From Luteibacter anthropi (lineage in GTDB: Bacteria > Pseudomonadota > Gammaproteobacteria > Xanthomonadales > Rhodanobacteraceae), in the NCBI RefSeq assembly GCF_011759365.1, contig NZ_JAARLZ010000001.1, positions 558,001 through 622,000 of the forward strand: DNA of 64,000 bases. The letters run 5' to 3'. The position numbers and the translations under genes are program-made. This document shows positions 1-10,122 of the stretch, one piece after another. Under the pieces are notes generated by a model that saw nothing but the letters and a program-made list of their open reading frames with translations, was not told the origin of the DNA and did not search any database. The first letter of the stretch is position 1. The number at the start of each line of letters is the position of its first letter.

Positions 1-816
1 TTCGATCAAGGGCAGCCAGCCATTCACATCGGCAACGGCAGCGATGGTCAGAACACCGGCATCGTGGACGGCAACGTCGTGACGGGCAACGTCGTCGTGC
101 AGCCGATGTTCGACGGCATCGGTTTCTCGACGTCGACCAACACGACGCTGTCGAACAATACCGTGGTGTCACCATGGCGCAACGGCATCGTCATCGGAGC
201 GCCGTTCTATCCGGCGAAGAACGGCAATGCCACGCTGACGGCAAATACGGTGAACGGCGTTGCCGCCGGTCAGTTGCCCTACCAGAACAGCGAGCCGACT
301 TTCAGCGCTACGCTCAATGGCAATAGCTGGCAGTCGACCGTGGTCGATACGGCGTTCTCCCATGCGCTGGCGTTCCCCGGCACGCTGGCCTTCGCGAGTT
401 ACGACCTGGGCGGCCAGGCCATTGCCTATAACGTGCTGTCGGCCAACGGCGGTGCGAATGTCTCCCGCGCCGACAGCGTGGACCTGGAAACGAGCGCGGA
501 CACAGGTGGTGGCTATGACCTCGGCTGGACGGCCAGCGGCCAATGGTTCCACTACACCGTGAACGTGGCGCGCCCGGGCACCTACCAGCTTGCCTTCCGC
601 GTGGCATCGCCGGGTGGCGTGCCCCGTGCCTTCCATCTGGCCGATGCCCAGGGGCACAACCTCAGCGGCAGCATTGATGTCCCGTCCACCGGTAACTGGC
701 AGGCATGGACCACGGTCACCGCCTCGGTACAACTCCCTGCCGGGACCCAGGTCCTCACGCTCAATGAGGATGCCTCCGGCTGGAACGTACATCAGGTGAC
801 GGCGTCACCGCAGTAA
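1..816 (+). CDS. C-terminal part of a secreted beta-helix protein with a CBM6-like domain (partial)
   Basis: The reading frame is open from the first base of the window, so the start lies upstream; it ends with TAA at 814-816. The first ~90 visible residues are rich in short N/G/T/V turns (GNVVTGNVVV, TLSNNTVV), as in right-handed parallel beta-helix (pectate-lyase-like) repeats. The last ~130 residues look like a carbohydrate-binding module of family 6: LETSADTGGGYDLGWTASG, then WFHYTVNVARPGTYQLAFRV and a closing NVHQVTASPQ, the usual order of conserved aromatic and glycine positions. The likely role is an exported polysaccharide-active enzyme or cell-surface glycan-binding protein. The catalytic part is not in the window, so the substrate cannot be stated. 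No partner gene follows closely; the next gene begins ~400 bp on. Confidence 0.7.
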   Translation, partial: FDQGQPAIHIGNGSDGQNTGIVDGNVVTGNVVVQPMFDGIGFSTSTNTTLSNNTVVSPWRNGIVIGAPFYPAKNGNATLTANTVNGVAAGQLPYQNSEPTFSATLNGNSWQSTVVDTAFSHALAFPGTLAFASYDLGGQAIAYNVLSANGGANVSRADSVDLETSADTGGGYDLGWTASGQWFHYTVNVARPGTYQLAFRVASPGGVPRAFHLADAQGHNLSGSIDVPSTGNWQAWTTVTASVQLPAGTQVLTLNEDASGWNVHQVTASPQ

Positions 817-1219
817 CACTCCGCTCCTGCGCCTGCGGATTTTCCGGGGCGCAGGACTCCATCGGCGTTGCCAGGGCATAAGGCGGAAGGCACGTCCTGA
901 CGAGTAGCCAGCGAATAGTCGGGGCATCAGTATTTGCCGGGGCAGCGATTTTCTGGCGATTTCGCGAAGAAATATTGTTATTCCTCCGCCAGGAACGATA
1001 GTTTTCGCGCCTCGCAGCCCAAACGGCCAAGTCACGGCGCGCAAGGCGCCATACCCTAGGCCTGCAATCTCGCCAGGATCGCAATCACGGCCAAGATGCC
1101 GGGAGCGAATCGGCCGGCGTCAGGAAGACTTACAGACCGCGCAGTCCTTGAGGGGGGATTGAGTCGATCGACAGGCGCCATGTGTCGATCCTCCATGCCG
1201 TCGTTTGAGTGAACCATCC
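817..1219. other. 403-bp intergenic stretch without a recognised gene
   Basis: I find no convincing coding frame, RNA gene or strong terminator here. The middle (about 925-1010) is somewhat AT-richer than its surroundings and may hold the promoter of the following DUF418 gene, but no clear -35/-10 pair stands out. A minus-strand frame through this stretch has arginine- and tryptophan-rich low-complexity sequence and looks spurious. Confidence 0.4.
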
Positions 1220-2611
1220 ATGTCCGATATCAGCATCGACTCCGCCGCTGGCGGCGTCGGCCCCATCCCGCGCACGCGTCCGTCGGCGACTGCCCAGCCG
1301 GTGACGTTGTCCGATCGCATCGTCACGATCGATGCCCTTCGCGGGTTTGCCTTGCTGGGCATTCTCGTCATGAACATCGATGATTTTGCGATCCCCGGTG
1401 CATTCGGCGGTATTCCGCTGAATGCATTCACGGGCGACCACGCCACGCTCAACATGATCATCTGGGCGATCAAGTGGATCTTCTTCGAAGGTCGTATGCG
1501 CGGCATGTTCGCCATGCTGTTCGGTGCAGGTGTGGTTCTTCTCACCGAGCGCATCTCGAGGCGGGATGGCGTCACATCCGCGTCGGACATTTATATGCGA
1601 CGCAACATGTGGCTTCTCGTCATGGGATTCCTGCATGGCGTATTCATCTGGACGGGCGACATCCTGTTCCATTACGGCCTGTGCGCGCTTATCTTTCTTT
1701 ATCCGTTTCGTCTGCTCAAGTCGCGCACACTGATCATCACCGGCACACTTGTTTCCCTGTTCATCGCAACAACCAGCATGTCGCTTTTCTACCTCAAGCT
1801 TCCGCAGCGTCTTGCACTCCAGCAGCAGGTAACGGCCGAGGTAAGCCACACGTCGGGCGCCCACCCGGATGCAGAAGCGGTCAAGCGCGCGAAAGAATGG
1901 AAAGAACTCAATACATCGCAGGTGACCGACAAGGAAGGCTATGCCGAGCAGGTCGCCGAGGTTCGCGAGCAGAGCTATGTGGAAGGCGTGGAGGCGCGTT
2001 TTACCCGTCTTTATGGCGATAGGTCGGGCCGCGGTTACCTGGAGATCTTCGATGAATTCAGTGCCATGCTGATCGGCATGGGGCTTTTCAAGAATGGATT
2101 CCTCACCGGACGTCAATCCACGAAAGTCTACGCCTGGACGGTAGCCATCGGTTTCCTGATCTCGGTGCCGCTCTCGTTGCTCGGGCTATGGCACGTGCAG
2201 CAGGACGGATTCACCACGTGGAGCATGAGCCTGTGGCTTTACCTGCCTTATTACCTCAATCGTGAAGCCGCATCGCTCGCCATCACGGCGCTCATCCTGT
2301 TGTTGATGAGGCAAGGCGTGGCAAAGGGCCTGTGGAATGCGCTTTCGGCGGTGGGCAGGACAGCGCTCAGCAACTACCTCCTTACCAGCCTCATCGCGCG
2401 TGCCCTGTTCTCGGTCGGCCCCTGGGCGCTCTACGGCAGGCTGGAGTACTACCAGATCACCTACGTGGTCGCCGCCATCTGGGCGTTCAATATCGTGGCA
2501 AGCATGCTCTGGCTGCGTGCTTTCCGTTTTGGTCCGGTCGAATGGGCGTGGCGCTCGCTTACGTACGCACAGTGGCAGCCCATGCGTATTCGTGAGCCGG
2601 TGACGGCCTGA
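1220..2611 (+). CDS. DUF418 family inner-membrane protein (YeiB-like)
   Basis: The 463-residue product begins with a ~30-residue polar tail, then IDALRGFALLGILVMNIDDF, the hallmark opening of DUF418/YeiB proteins, in which the RGFALLGI segment starts the first membrane helix. Several more hydrophobic helices follow, then a long hydrophilic loop of about 70 residues (near residues 205-275), then a C-terminal DUF418 domain with NYLLTSL and FRFGPVEWAWRSLTY, the typical closing motif. The family is predicted to be membrane-bound with no settled biochemical function. ATG at 1220 was chosen over TTG at 1205 because it gives the usual short polar N-terminus. The gene stands alone; the antiporter downstream has its own promoter and leader. 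Confidence 0.85.
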   Translation: MSDISIDSAAGGVGPIPRTRPSATAQPVTLSDRIVTIDALRGFALLGILVMNIDDFAIPGAFGGIPLNAFTGDHATLNMIIWAIKWIFFEGRMRGMFAMLFGAGVVLLTERISRRDGVTSASDIYMRRNMWLLVMGFLHGVFIWTGDILFHYGLCALIFLYPFRLLKSRTLIITGTLVSLFIATTSMSLFYLKLPQRLALQQQVTAEVSHTSGAHPDAEAVKRAKEWKELNTSQVTDKEGYAEQVAEVREQSYVEGVEARFTRLYGDRSGRGYLEIFDEFSAMLIGMGLFKNGFLTGRQSTKVYAWTVAIGFLISVPLSLLGLWHVQQDGFTTWSMSLWLYLPYYLNREAASLAITALILLLMRQGVAKGLWNALSAVGRTALSNYLLTSLIARALFSVGPWALYGRLEYYQITYVVAAIWAFNIVASMLWLRAFRFGPVEWAWRSLTYAQWQPMRIREPVTA

Positions 2612-2734
2612 TTCCCGATACGGAAAAGAACAGAGCGTGCGCACCGAACGCTTTCGCTGTTGCCACGAGGTCGTGTCGTGATGACGTGAAACAGTGCGTT
2701 TCCTCCGGTGAACTTTATTTCATGTACTGAAGAG

Positions 2735-2763
2735 TTGACAAATAGGGGGTGGGGGCGGAGAAT
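2735..2763 (+). promoter_or_regulatory. Candidate sigma-70 promoter of the antiporter gene
   Basis: A perfect TTGACA (2735-2740) is followed after 17 bases by GAGAAT (2758-2763), a 4/6 match to TATAAT. The spacer contains a G-run. It lies ~185 bp before the antiporter ATG and upstream of the terminator hairpin at 2893-2920. Too little room (27 bp) remains after that hairpin for a promoter, so transcription of the antiporter should start near here. Confidence 0.5.
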
Positions 2764-2805
2764 TCTGTACCAGGCGGTTCTCTTAATAATGGCCCGCCCG
2801 CCCCG

Positions 2806-2920
2806 TCCCGATGCTGGATACCCCTCCCTCCCCCCGCTCCAGCATCGGGACCCGGCCTTTCTTCACATTTGGATCCTTATGATCCCCGTTGGCGACCGGC
2901 TCCCCGAGCTGGTCGTTTTT
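2806..2920 (+). promoter_or_regulatory. Structured 5' leader with an intrinsic-terminator-like hairpin (candidate attenuator)
   Basis: Two hairpins are visible. The first is a perfect 13-bp stem, 2806-2818 pairing with 2838-2850, around a C-rich 19-base loop. The second is a 9-bp stem with one G-U pair, 2893-2901 with 2907-2915, followed directly by TTTTT (2916-2920), the form of a Rho-independent terminator. The T-run ends 27 bases before the antiporter ATG. A G-run upstream (2745-2757) could pair with the C-rich segments (2791-2804 or 2821-2836), which would allow alternative folds. Leaders of this kind control some Na+/H+ antiporter genes (Na+-sensing and nhaA-type RNA motifs). I cannot assign it to a known class by eye. 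Confidence 0.5.
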
Positions 2921-2947
2921 CTTTTGGGAACAAGGATCTGCACCTCT

Positions 2948-4741
2948 ATGGAACTGGCAATGCTGCTGACCCTGATGCTCGGCATCGGGTTCCTGTGCCA
3001 ATGGCTGGCCTGGCGGGTGCGCCTGCCGGCGATTCTCTTCCTGCTGCTCGCCGGTATCGTCGCCGGCCCGGTGACGGGGCTGCTGCATCCCGATCAGCTG
3101 CTGGGCGACCTGTTGTTTCCCATCGTTTCGCTGGCGGTGGCGGTCATCCTGTTCGAGGGCAGCCTCACGCTGCGCTTCGGTGAGCTGAAAGGTATCGGGC
3201 ACGCCGTGCGTGGCCTGGTCAGCTACGGCGCCATCGCGGCGCTGCTGATGCTGGCCGCTGCCGCGCACTGGATCGGCGGACTCAGCTGGGAGTTGTCGCT
3301 GCTGTTCGGTGCGCTGACCTGTGTGACCGGACCCACGGTGATTGCGCCGATGCTGCGCACGGTACGGCCCAATGCGCGCATCTCCAACATCCTGCGCTGG
3401 GAAGGCATCGTCATCGATCCGATCGGCGCGCTGTTCGCCGTGCTGGTGTACGAAGCGATCGTGTCGCACCGGCAGGGGCATTCCATCCAGGTATTCCTGG
3501 GCACCGTGGCCTGTGGCGTGATCGTGGGTGGCGTGGCCGCCTTCGTGCTCGGCCGGCTGTTACGTCGGCAGATCATTCCCGAGTATCTGCAGAACTTCGG
3601 CACGTTGGCGGCGGTGCTGGCCGCCTTCAGCGTGTCCAATCACTTCGAGCATGAATCGGGCTTGCTTGCCGTGACGATCATGGGCATCGCGCTGGGCAAC
3701 ATGCGCGATGTGCACATCGACGACATCATGGACTTCAAGGAGCACCTGACGACGCTGCTGGTGTCCACGTTGTTCATCCTGCTGGCCGCGCGACTGGACT
3801 GGCCACTGCCCAACGGCGCGTTGTTCGCGGGTATTGCGATCTTCGTAGTCGCGCAGCTGTTCATCAGGCCGCTATCGGTGCTCATCTCCAGCGTCGGCAG
3901 CACGCTGGCGTGGAAGGAGCGTGCGCTGATTGCATGGATCGCACCGCGTGGCATCGTGGCCGCATCGGTCTCTGCGCTGTTTGCCATCCGTCTGGAAAAG
4001 ATCGGCCTTGAAGGCGCGGACAAGATGGTGCCGCTGGTGTTCCTGATGATCATCGGCACCGTGGTATTCCAGAGCGCCACGGCGCGGCCCCTGGCCCGCT
4101 GGCTCAAGGTGGCCGATCCGGAACCGCGTGGCGTACTGATCTATGGTTCGGACAATGTGGCGCTGGAGATTGCGCAGGCCCTGGCGGCGAACGAAGGCCT
4201 TCGCGTGGTGGTGGCCGACGACGACTGGAATGGCATTCGTGCCGCACGCATGGCGGGTCTTTCCACGTTCTTCGGTAACCCGGCCTCGCAGGCGGCGGAT
4301 CGCAATCTCGATCTGGCCGGTATCGGTCATCTTTTTGCGATGTCCACGCATCGCGAACTGAATTCGCTGGTGAGCGTGCATTACCGCGAAGAGTTCGGGC
4401 GCGACAAGGTATATCGCCTGCGCAACCTGTCGCCGGAGGAAAGCCATGGTCGCGCATCGCTGGCAGGTAGCCTGCTCGCCACGGCATTGTTTGCCGACGA
4501 CATGACCCATGCGCGCTTCGCCGATCTGTTGAAGGAGGGCTGGCGGATCAAGTCCACGCGCCTCAGTGAAACCTTCGACTGGCCGCACTTCATCGAGCAG
4601 TACGGTTCGCGCACGGTGTTGTTGTTCGGCATGGAAGAGAAGGGCGCCCTGCGCATCGCATCCGGACATCGCGAGCTGGAACCGCGCCCGGGCTGGACGG
4701 TGATCGCCCTGGTGCCGCCGGAACAGCGCGTCATTCCTTGA
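2948..4741 (+). CDS. Cation:proton antiporter (CPA1/NhaP type) with cytosolic nucleotide-binding domain
   Basis: The 597-residue product starts MELAMLLTLMLGIGFLCQWL and runs through about 12 hydrophobic segments to residue ~385, with the CPA core motifs FEGSLTLRF, TGPTVIAPML and WIAPRGIVAASVSALFAI. Residues ~395-500 resemble an RCK/TrkA-N Rossmann domain (GVLIYGSDNVALEIAQALAA, VVVADDDWNG). The role is inner-membrane exchange of Na+ or K+ for H+, for pH and salt homeostasis. ATG 2948 was chosen because AAGGA lies 11 bases upstream and the protein then begins at the first helix. An in-frame ATG at 2879 would place the terminator hairpin inside the gene, which is less likely. It is transcribed alone and ends before a REP pair. 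Confidence 0.85.
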   Translation: MELAMLLTLMLGIGFLCQWLAWRVRLPAILFLLLAGIVAGPVTGLLHPDQLLGDLLFPIVSLAVAVILFEGSLTLRFGELKGIGHAVRGLVSYGAIAALLMLAAAAHWIGGLSWELSLLFGALTCVTGPTVIAPMLRTVRPNARISNILRWEGIVIDPIGALFAVLVYEAIVSHRQGHSIQVFLGTVACGVIVGGVAAFVLGRLLRRQIIPEYLQNFGTLAAVLAAFSVSNHFEHESGLLAVTIMGIALGNMRDVHIDDIMDFKEHLTTLLVSTLFILLAARLDWPLPNGALFAGIAIFVVAQLFIRPLSVLISSVGSTLAWKERALIAWIAPRGIVAASVSALFAIRLEKIGLEGADKMVPLVFLMIIGTVVFQSATARPLARWLKVADPEPRGVLIYGSDNVALEIAQALAANEGLRVVVADDDWNGIRAARMAGLSTFFGNPASQAADRNLDLAGIGHLFAMSTHRELNSLVSVHYREEFGRDKVYRLRNLSPEESHGRASLAGSLLATALFADDMTHARFADLLKEGWRIKSTRLSETFDWPHFIEQYGSRTVLLFGMEEKGALRIASGHRELEPRPGWTVIALVPPEQRVIP

Positions 4742-4880
4742 CGCGCCGCCACAAGAGACAGAAAATACGCACCGCGACCGCGCGCAGTCTCCCCGCCCTC
4801 GGTCGCAGTCTCCCCCTCGACAGCCAGCCAAGCCCCCTTCCGCGTGGGCCCAGCCAGCAATCGCGCGAGCTGCTATTCCA

Positions 4881-4949
4881 GTAGGAGCGCGCCTTGCGCG
4901 CGACCGGGACATGCACGGCGCACCTGTCGCGCGCAAGGCGCACTCCTAC
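4881..4949. repeat. Inverted pair of GTAGGAGCGCGCC-type REP elements
   Basis: GTAGGAGCGCGCCTTGCGCG at 4881 faces its inverted partner, which ends ...GGCGCACTCCTAC at 4949. Each half is itself palindromic (GCGCGC...GCGCGC). The pair sits between the convergent 3' ends of the antiporter and isocitrate lyase genes and can fold on both strands, so it may act as a bidirectional terminator or mRNA stabiliser. The same element recurs at about 24.6, 28.6, 33.0, 60.0 and 63.0 kb. Confidence 0.85.
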
Positions 4950-4956
4950 ACGAGCA

Positions 4957-6246
<1,290 letters not shown>

Positions 6247-6265
6247 GGTGGTTCTCCTTGGAATC

Positions 6266-7861
6266 TCAGGACAGGCGCTCGTAGGCGGGCAGGGTGAGGA
6301 AGTCGCGCAGTTCGTCGGCACGGGTAAGCGCGGACAGCAGGGTGGCGGCTTCGTCGGCGCGTGAGGCACCGGGTGCGGAGGAATCACGCAGGCGGTGACG
6401 ATGTTTTTCCAGTGCGTGATCGAACAGGGCGAAACTGATGGATGCGTGGTCGCTGAATTCGATCGGCCCGTGGTGCAGCCATTGCCATAGCTGTGCGCGG
6501 GCGATCTCGGCGGTGGCTGCGTCTTCCATCAGGTGATGGATGGGCACGCAGCCCTGGCCGTCCAGCCATGCGGCTGTATAGCGCAGGCAGACTTCCACGT
6601 TGTTGTCGAAACCCTCGCGGGTGACCGTGCCGATGGCGGGCGCGATCAGCGCGTCACGCGATGCGATGACGTCGTCGCGGCGCACGTGCAGCTGGTTCGG
6701 TGTTGGCATGTGTTCGTCGAACACTGCCTGAGCCACTGCGACGAGTGCCGGGTGAGCCACCCAGGTGCCGTCGTGGCCGGCAGTCACCTCGCGCAGCTTG
6801 TCGGCGCGCACCTTGGCAAGCGCGGCTTCGTTGGCGGCCTCGTCGCCCTTGATGGGAATCTGCGCGGCCATGCCGCCCATGGCGAACGCGCCACGGCGAT
6901 GACAGGTGCGGATGAGCAGCTCGGAGTAGGCCTTCAGGAACGGTACCGTCATGCCCACCTGTCCGCGTTCCGGCAGCAGTCGCTCGCGGTGTGCGCGAAA
7001 GGTTTTCAGGTACGAGAAGATGTAATCCCAGCGGCCGCAGTTGAGGCCGACAACGCGATTGCGCAAGGCATGCAGGATCTCGTCCATCTGGAACACGGCC
7101 GGCAGCGTCTCGATCAGCACCGTGGCCTTCATGCAGCCGTCGGGCAGGCCGAGTTCGGTTTCGGCATGGCTCATCACCTCGTCCCATAGCGCCGCTTCTT
7201 CCATGCTTTGCAGCTTGGGCAGGTAGAAGTAGGGGCCACGATCGCGCTCGTGCAGCGTCCGCGCGTTATGAAAGGCGTAGAGCCCGAAGTCGAGCAGGCT
7301 GCCGGAGACGATGTCGCCATCCACTTCCATGTGGCGCTCCGGCAGGTGCCAGCCACGGGGGCGCACGACGAGCACGGCAGGGTGAGGCCCCACGGTGTAG
7401 CGCTTGCCGGCGTCGTTGGTGAACTCGATGCTGCCGTTCACGGCATCGCGCAGGTTGCGCTGGCCGTCGATCTGGTTGTGCCAGGTGGGTGCGCTGGAAT
7501 CCTCGAAGTCGGCCATGAACACCTTCGCGCCCGAGTTCAGCGCGTTGATGATCATCTTGCGTTCGACCGGGCCGGTGATTTCCACGCGGCGGTCCTGCAA
7601 GGCGGCCGGGATGGGGGCGACGGCCCAGTCGCTCTGCCGCAGGGCGGCCGTGTCGGGGCGGAAGTCGGGCAGCTCGCCCGCGTCATAGCGCTGCTGGCGG
7701 GCGCTGCGTTCGGCCAGCAGGGCGAGGCGGCGGGTGTCGAAACGCCGATGCAGCCCGGCGACGAAGGCGAGGGCCCCCGGGGTCAGGACATCGGCGTGGG
7801 CCTTGCGGTCCTCCACGCGGACGCCGGACAGGGGATCGATCGCACTCTTGGGAACGGCCAT
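6266..7861 (-). CDS. aceB: Malate synthase A
   Basis: Condenses glyoxylate with acetyl-CoA to malate, the second step of the glyoxylate shunt. The length of 531 residues is that of malate synthase A. The signature [20 protein letters not shown] is present near residue 105, followed by [11 protein letters not shown] and [13 protein letters not shown] of the TIM-barrel core. A GGAGG ribosome site lies 10 bases before the ATG at 7861. It is the first gene of the aceBA operon, and its promoter must lie in the 140-bp gap shared with the divergent LysR gene, where a 9-bp palindrome is found. Confidence 0.97.
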   Translation of the reverse strand: MAVPKSAIDPLSGVRVEDRKAHADVLTPGALAFVAGLHRRFDTRRLALLAERSARQQRYDAGELPDFRPDTAALRQSDWAVAPIPAALQDRRVEITGPVERKMIINALNSGAKVFMADFEDSSAPTWHNQIDGQRNLRDAVNGSIEFTNDAGKRYTVGPHPAVLVVRPRGWHLPERHMEVDGDIVSGSLLDFGLYAFHNARTLHERDRGPYFYLPKLQSMEEAALWDEVMSHAETELGLPDGCMKATVLIETLPAVFQMDEILHALRNRVVGLNCGRWDYIFSYLKTFRAHRERLLPERGQVGMTVPFLKAYSELLIRTCHRRGAFAMGGMAAQIPIKGDEAANEAALAKVRADKLREVTAGHDGTWVAHPALVAVAQAVFDEHMPTPNQLHVRRDDVIASRDALIAPAIGTVTREGFDNNVEVCLRYTAAWLDGQGCVPIHHLMEDAATAEIARAQLWQWLHHGPIEFSDHASISFALFDHALEKHRHRLRDSSAPGASRADEAATLLSALTRADELRDFLTLPAYERLS

Positions 7862-7927
7862 GACGTGATGCCTCCAGCGACGGGTCGGGAGTTCACGCTA
7901 CGCCTCGATCATTGAATTTGACAAAGC

Positions 7928-7948
7928 ATATGTTTCAAAGAAACATAT
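7928..7948. promoter_or_regulatory. Palindromic operator candidate between aceB and the LysR gene
   Basis: ATATGTTTC (7928-7936), AAA, GAAACATAT (7940-7948) is a perfect 9-bp inverted repeat and contains LysR-type T-N11-A pairs. It lies in an AT-rich stretch of the 140-bp divergent intergenic region, next to a TTGACA (7918-7923) reading toward the LysR gene. The position suits binding by the adjacent regulator to control both aceBA and its own gene. Confidence 0.55.
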
Positions 7949-8001
7949 TGAATAAATTAATAGTAGTTCCAGTTCGCTGATTATCATCAGGAAATCGGAG
8001 C

Positions 8002-9030
8002 ATGAAAAAGCTGAATGACGGGCGGAAAACCACGCCGAAGAGCCGTTCCAGGGTTTCAAAGGCCCAGGAGGGCGAGGACACCGGCGGCCGTTTCTACTAC
8101 AAGGGCAACCGCCTCAAGCAGCTGCGGGCCTTCGTCTATATCGCCCGGCTCGGCAGTCTCAGCCGGGCGGCTGAAGCCCTGTTCCTGTCTCAGCCCTCGG
8201 TGAGCCTCCAGCTGAAGGCGCTGGAACGGGAGCTGGGCGCCACCCTGCTGGAACGCACCCGCCGACGTATCACGCTCTCCGATGCCGGCGAGGCGTTGTA
8301 CGAGATGGCCCGTCTCCTCGTGGAGGGCTTCGAGGACCTGGACCAGGCGTTCCGCACGCGCGTACAGGGAGCCAGGGCGGGCAGGCTGACCATTGCGGCC
8401 GGGTCGTCCACCATCCAGTACCTGCTGCCCGAACTGGTGAAGACTTATCGTGAGCGCTACCCGGGAGTGCATCTGGCGCTGTCCAACGTGACCAATCGCG
8501 ATGGCATTGCGCTGTTGCGCAGTGACGAAGTGGATATCGCGGTCGGCTCGATGATCGACGTACCCCATGACATCGCGTGGGCACCGGTCTATCACTACGA
8601 CCCGATGCTGATCATGCCGCCCGATCATCCGCTGGCGACGAAGAGCGACATCCGGCTGGAAGACATCGCGCAGTACGGGCTGATCCTGCCGCCGAAACGG
8701 CTCACCACCTACCGCCTCGTGGACATGGTGTTCCAACAGCGTCACGTGCCCTACAAGGTGGCCATCGAAGTTGGTGGCTGGGATGTCATCAAGCAATACG
8801 TCGCCATGGGACTGGGCATCTCCATCGTGACCGGCATCTGCCTTACCGAGGCCGATCGCGAGCGCCTGGCGATACGGAACATGCGCCAGTACCTGCCACA
8901 ACGCAGCTATGGCGTGGTGATGCGCAAGGGCAAATTCCTGAGCCCGGAGGCACGGGCCTTCGTCGATCTCATCCGGCCCGGTCTGCTGACTCATCGCGAT
9001 TACGACGAGTCGGGGCATTCCGAGCGTTGA
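8002..9030 (+). CDS. LysR-family transcriptional regulator, probably of the glyoxylate shunt
   Basis: After a ~30-residue basic, disordered N-terminal tail comes a LysR winged helix-turn-helix domain (LKQLRAFVYIARLGSLSRAAEALFLSQPSVSLQLKALE). A periplasmic-binding-protein-like effector domain follows from about residue 120 (RLTIAAGSSTIQYLLPEL), of the CysB/Cbl subgroup. The 342-residue length is slightly above average because of the tail. A GGAG ribosome site precedes ATG 8002. It is divergent from aceB across a 140-bp gap with a palindrome, the classic arrangement for a LysR gene controlling its neighbour. Regulation of aceBA is therefore inferred from position; the inducer is unknown. Confidence 0.85.
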   Translation: MKKLNDGRKTTPKSRSRVSKAQEGEDTGGRFYYKGNRLKQLRAFVYIARLGSLSRAAEALFLSQPSVSLQLKALERELGATLLERTRRRITLSDAGEALYEMARLLVEGFEDLDQAFRTRVQGARAGRLTIAAGSSTIQYLLPELVKTYRERYPGVHLALSNVTNRDGIALLRSDEVDIAVGSMIDVPHDIAWAPVYHYDPMLIMPPDHPLATKSDIRLEDIAQYGLILPPKRLTTYRLVDMVFQQRHVPYKVAIEVGGWDVIKQYVAMGLGISIVTGICLTEADRERLAIRNMRQYLPQRSYGVVMRKGKFLSPEARAFVDLIRPGLLTHRDYDESGHSER

Positions 9031-9036
9031 TGCGGA

Positions 9037-9624
9037 TCAGACGTCGCGGTGCTTGCCGTGATAACCGGCAAACATCGCGCGGATGCGAATCATGTCGGCG
9101 TCGATATCGTCGCTGGCGTGCACGAGCGGGCCAAACGTGAAGGTCTTCGTGGGGTAATCGATGAAGATCGGCTGGATGGGCACGCCCGACGCGCGGGAGA
9201 TGCGCAGGAAACCGGATTTCCACTGTGTGACGGCCTTGCGCGTGCCTTCCGGTGCGATGCCCAGCCACATCTTCGGGTGGGTGGCGAAACGCTGCACCAT
9301 CTGGCCGACGATGTCGGTGGCGGCCTTGCGATCGATGGGAATCATGCCGAGCTTGCGCACGATGGGACCGAACGGGCCGCTGAACACTTCGCGCTTGATC
9401 ATTACGCCAAGATCCAGGCCAATGGCCGATTTCATCAGCAGGCCCCAGATGCCGTCCCAGTATGACGAATGCGGCGCGCCGATGAGAATGACGCGCGAGA
9501 GGTCGGGCAGGTCGCCCACGATGCGCCAGCCGCTGATGCGGATGGCCCAGCGTGAGAAACGACGCCACGCGGAATCGGGCAAGGACGGCACGTTGGGTGG
9601 CAGGCGCTCGGGGATGCCTGTCAT
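9037..9624 (-). CDS. Small PlsC-like acyltransferase (1-acylglycerol-3-phosphate acyltransferase family)
   Basis: The 195-residue product has the PlsC-fold catalytic motif H-x4-D as HSSYWD (residues 52-57), followed by the acceptor-site motif EGTRK and IPIDRKAA, and a conserved proline loop (GVPIQPIFIDY). No long membrane anchor is visible. The family transfers acyl chains to lysophospholipid or other acceptors at the inner membrane. This short form, often annotated simply as an acyltransferase, may be specialised, so the acceptor is not certain. Its start overlaps the end of arfB by 4 bp (ATGA), suggesting translational coupling with that gene. The convergent LysR gene ends 6 bp away. Confidence 0.8.
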   Translation of the reverse strand: MTGIPERLPPNVPSLPDSAWRRFSRWAIRISGWRIVGDLPDLSRVILIGAPHSSYWDGIWGLLMKSAIGLDLGVMIKREVFSGPFGPIVRKLGMIPIDRKAATDIVGQMVQRFATHPKMWLGIAPEGTRKAVTQWKSGFLRISRASGVPIQPIFIDYPTKTFTFGPLVHASDDIDADMIRIRAMFAGYHGKHRDV

Positions 9625-10043
9625 TCGCGGCTCCAGTCGCGGGAGCGGCCACGCTTGGTGTCGCCGCGTTGCGATTTGCCGGCGAGGCGGCGTTCTTTCG
9701 AGGCGCGCGTGGGCTTGGTCGCCACGCGCTTCTTCGCCACGACGGTGGCTTCGCGGATGATCTCCACAAGGCGGTCGCGCGCGTCGTCGCGGTTGCGTCC
9801 CTGGTCGCGGAAGCGGCGTGCCTGGATCACCAGGATGCCAGCATCGGTCATGCGCCGGTCGCGGCGGGCCAGCAGTCGCGCACGAACTTCATCGGGTAGC
9901 GAAGCCGACGAGGCAACGTCGAAACGCAGTTCCACCGCACTCTCGGTACGGTTCACATGCTGCCCACCGGGACCGTCGGCGCGCATGAAACGCTCGACCA
10001 GTTCGGTCTCGGGGATGGCGATGGATCGGGTGACGGTGAGCAT
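9621..10043 (-). CDS. arfB: Peptidyl-tRNA hydrolase ArfB (ribosome rescue)
   Basis: Releases peptides from ribosomes stalled on non-stop mRNA. The 140-residue product aligns with ArfB/YaeJ from its first residue (MLTVTRSIAIPETELVERF). It carries the catalytic GGQ at residues 26-28 within GPGGQHVN, and a basic C-terminal tail (KKRVATKP...SKERR...GKSQRGDTKRGRS) that enters the empty mRNA channel. An in-frame ATG at 10079 would add 12 residues absent from the family, so 10043 was preferred. The 4-bp overlap with the acyltransferase gene downstream suggests one transcript. The promoter lies next to the 172-bp repeat array. Confidence 0.93.
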   Translation of the reverse strand: MLTVTRSIAIPETELVERFMRADGPGGQHVNRTESAVELRFDVASSASLPDEVRARLLARRDRRMTDAGILVIQARRFRDQGRNRDDARDRLVEIIREATVVAKKRVATKPTRASKERRLAGKSQRGDTKRGRSRDWSRE

Positions 10044-10122
10044 GGTGGGGGATTCTAGCAGCGCAGATGATGCCGTCATGATGCGTTGCGGCGGGTTTGC
10101 GCCAGAGGGCCTCTACGCGAAA

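Noticed and set aside
2708-2947. N-terminal extension of the antiporter
   Set aside because: It would put the terminator hairpin and C-rich hairpin in coding sequence and add a non-hydrophobic, proline-rich tail not expected in the family.
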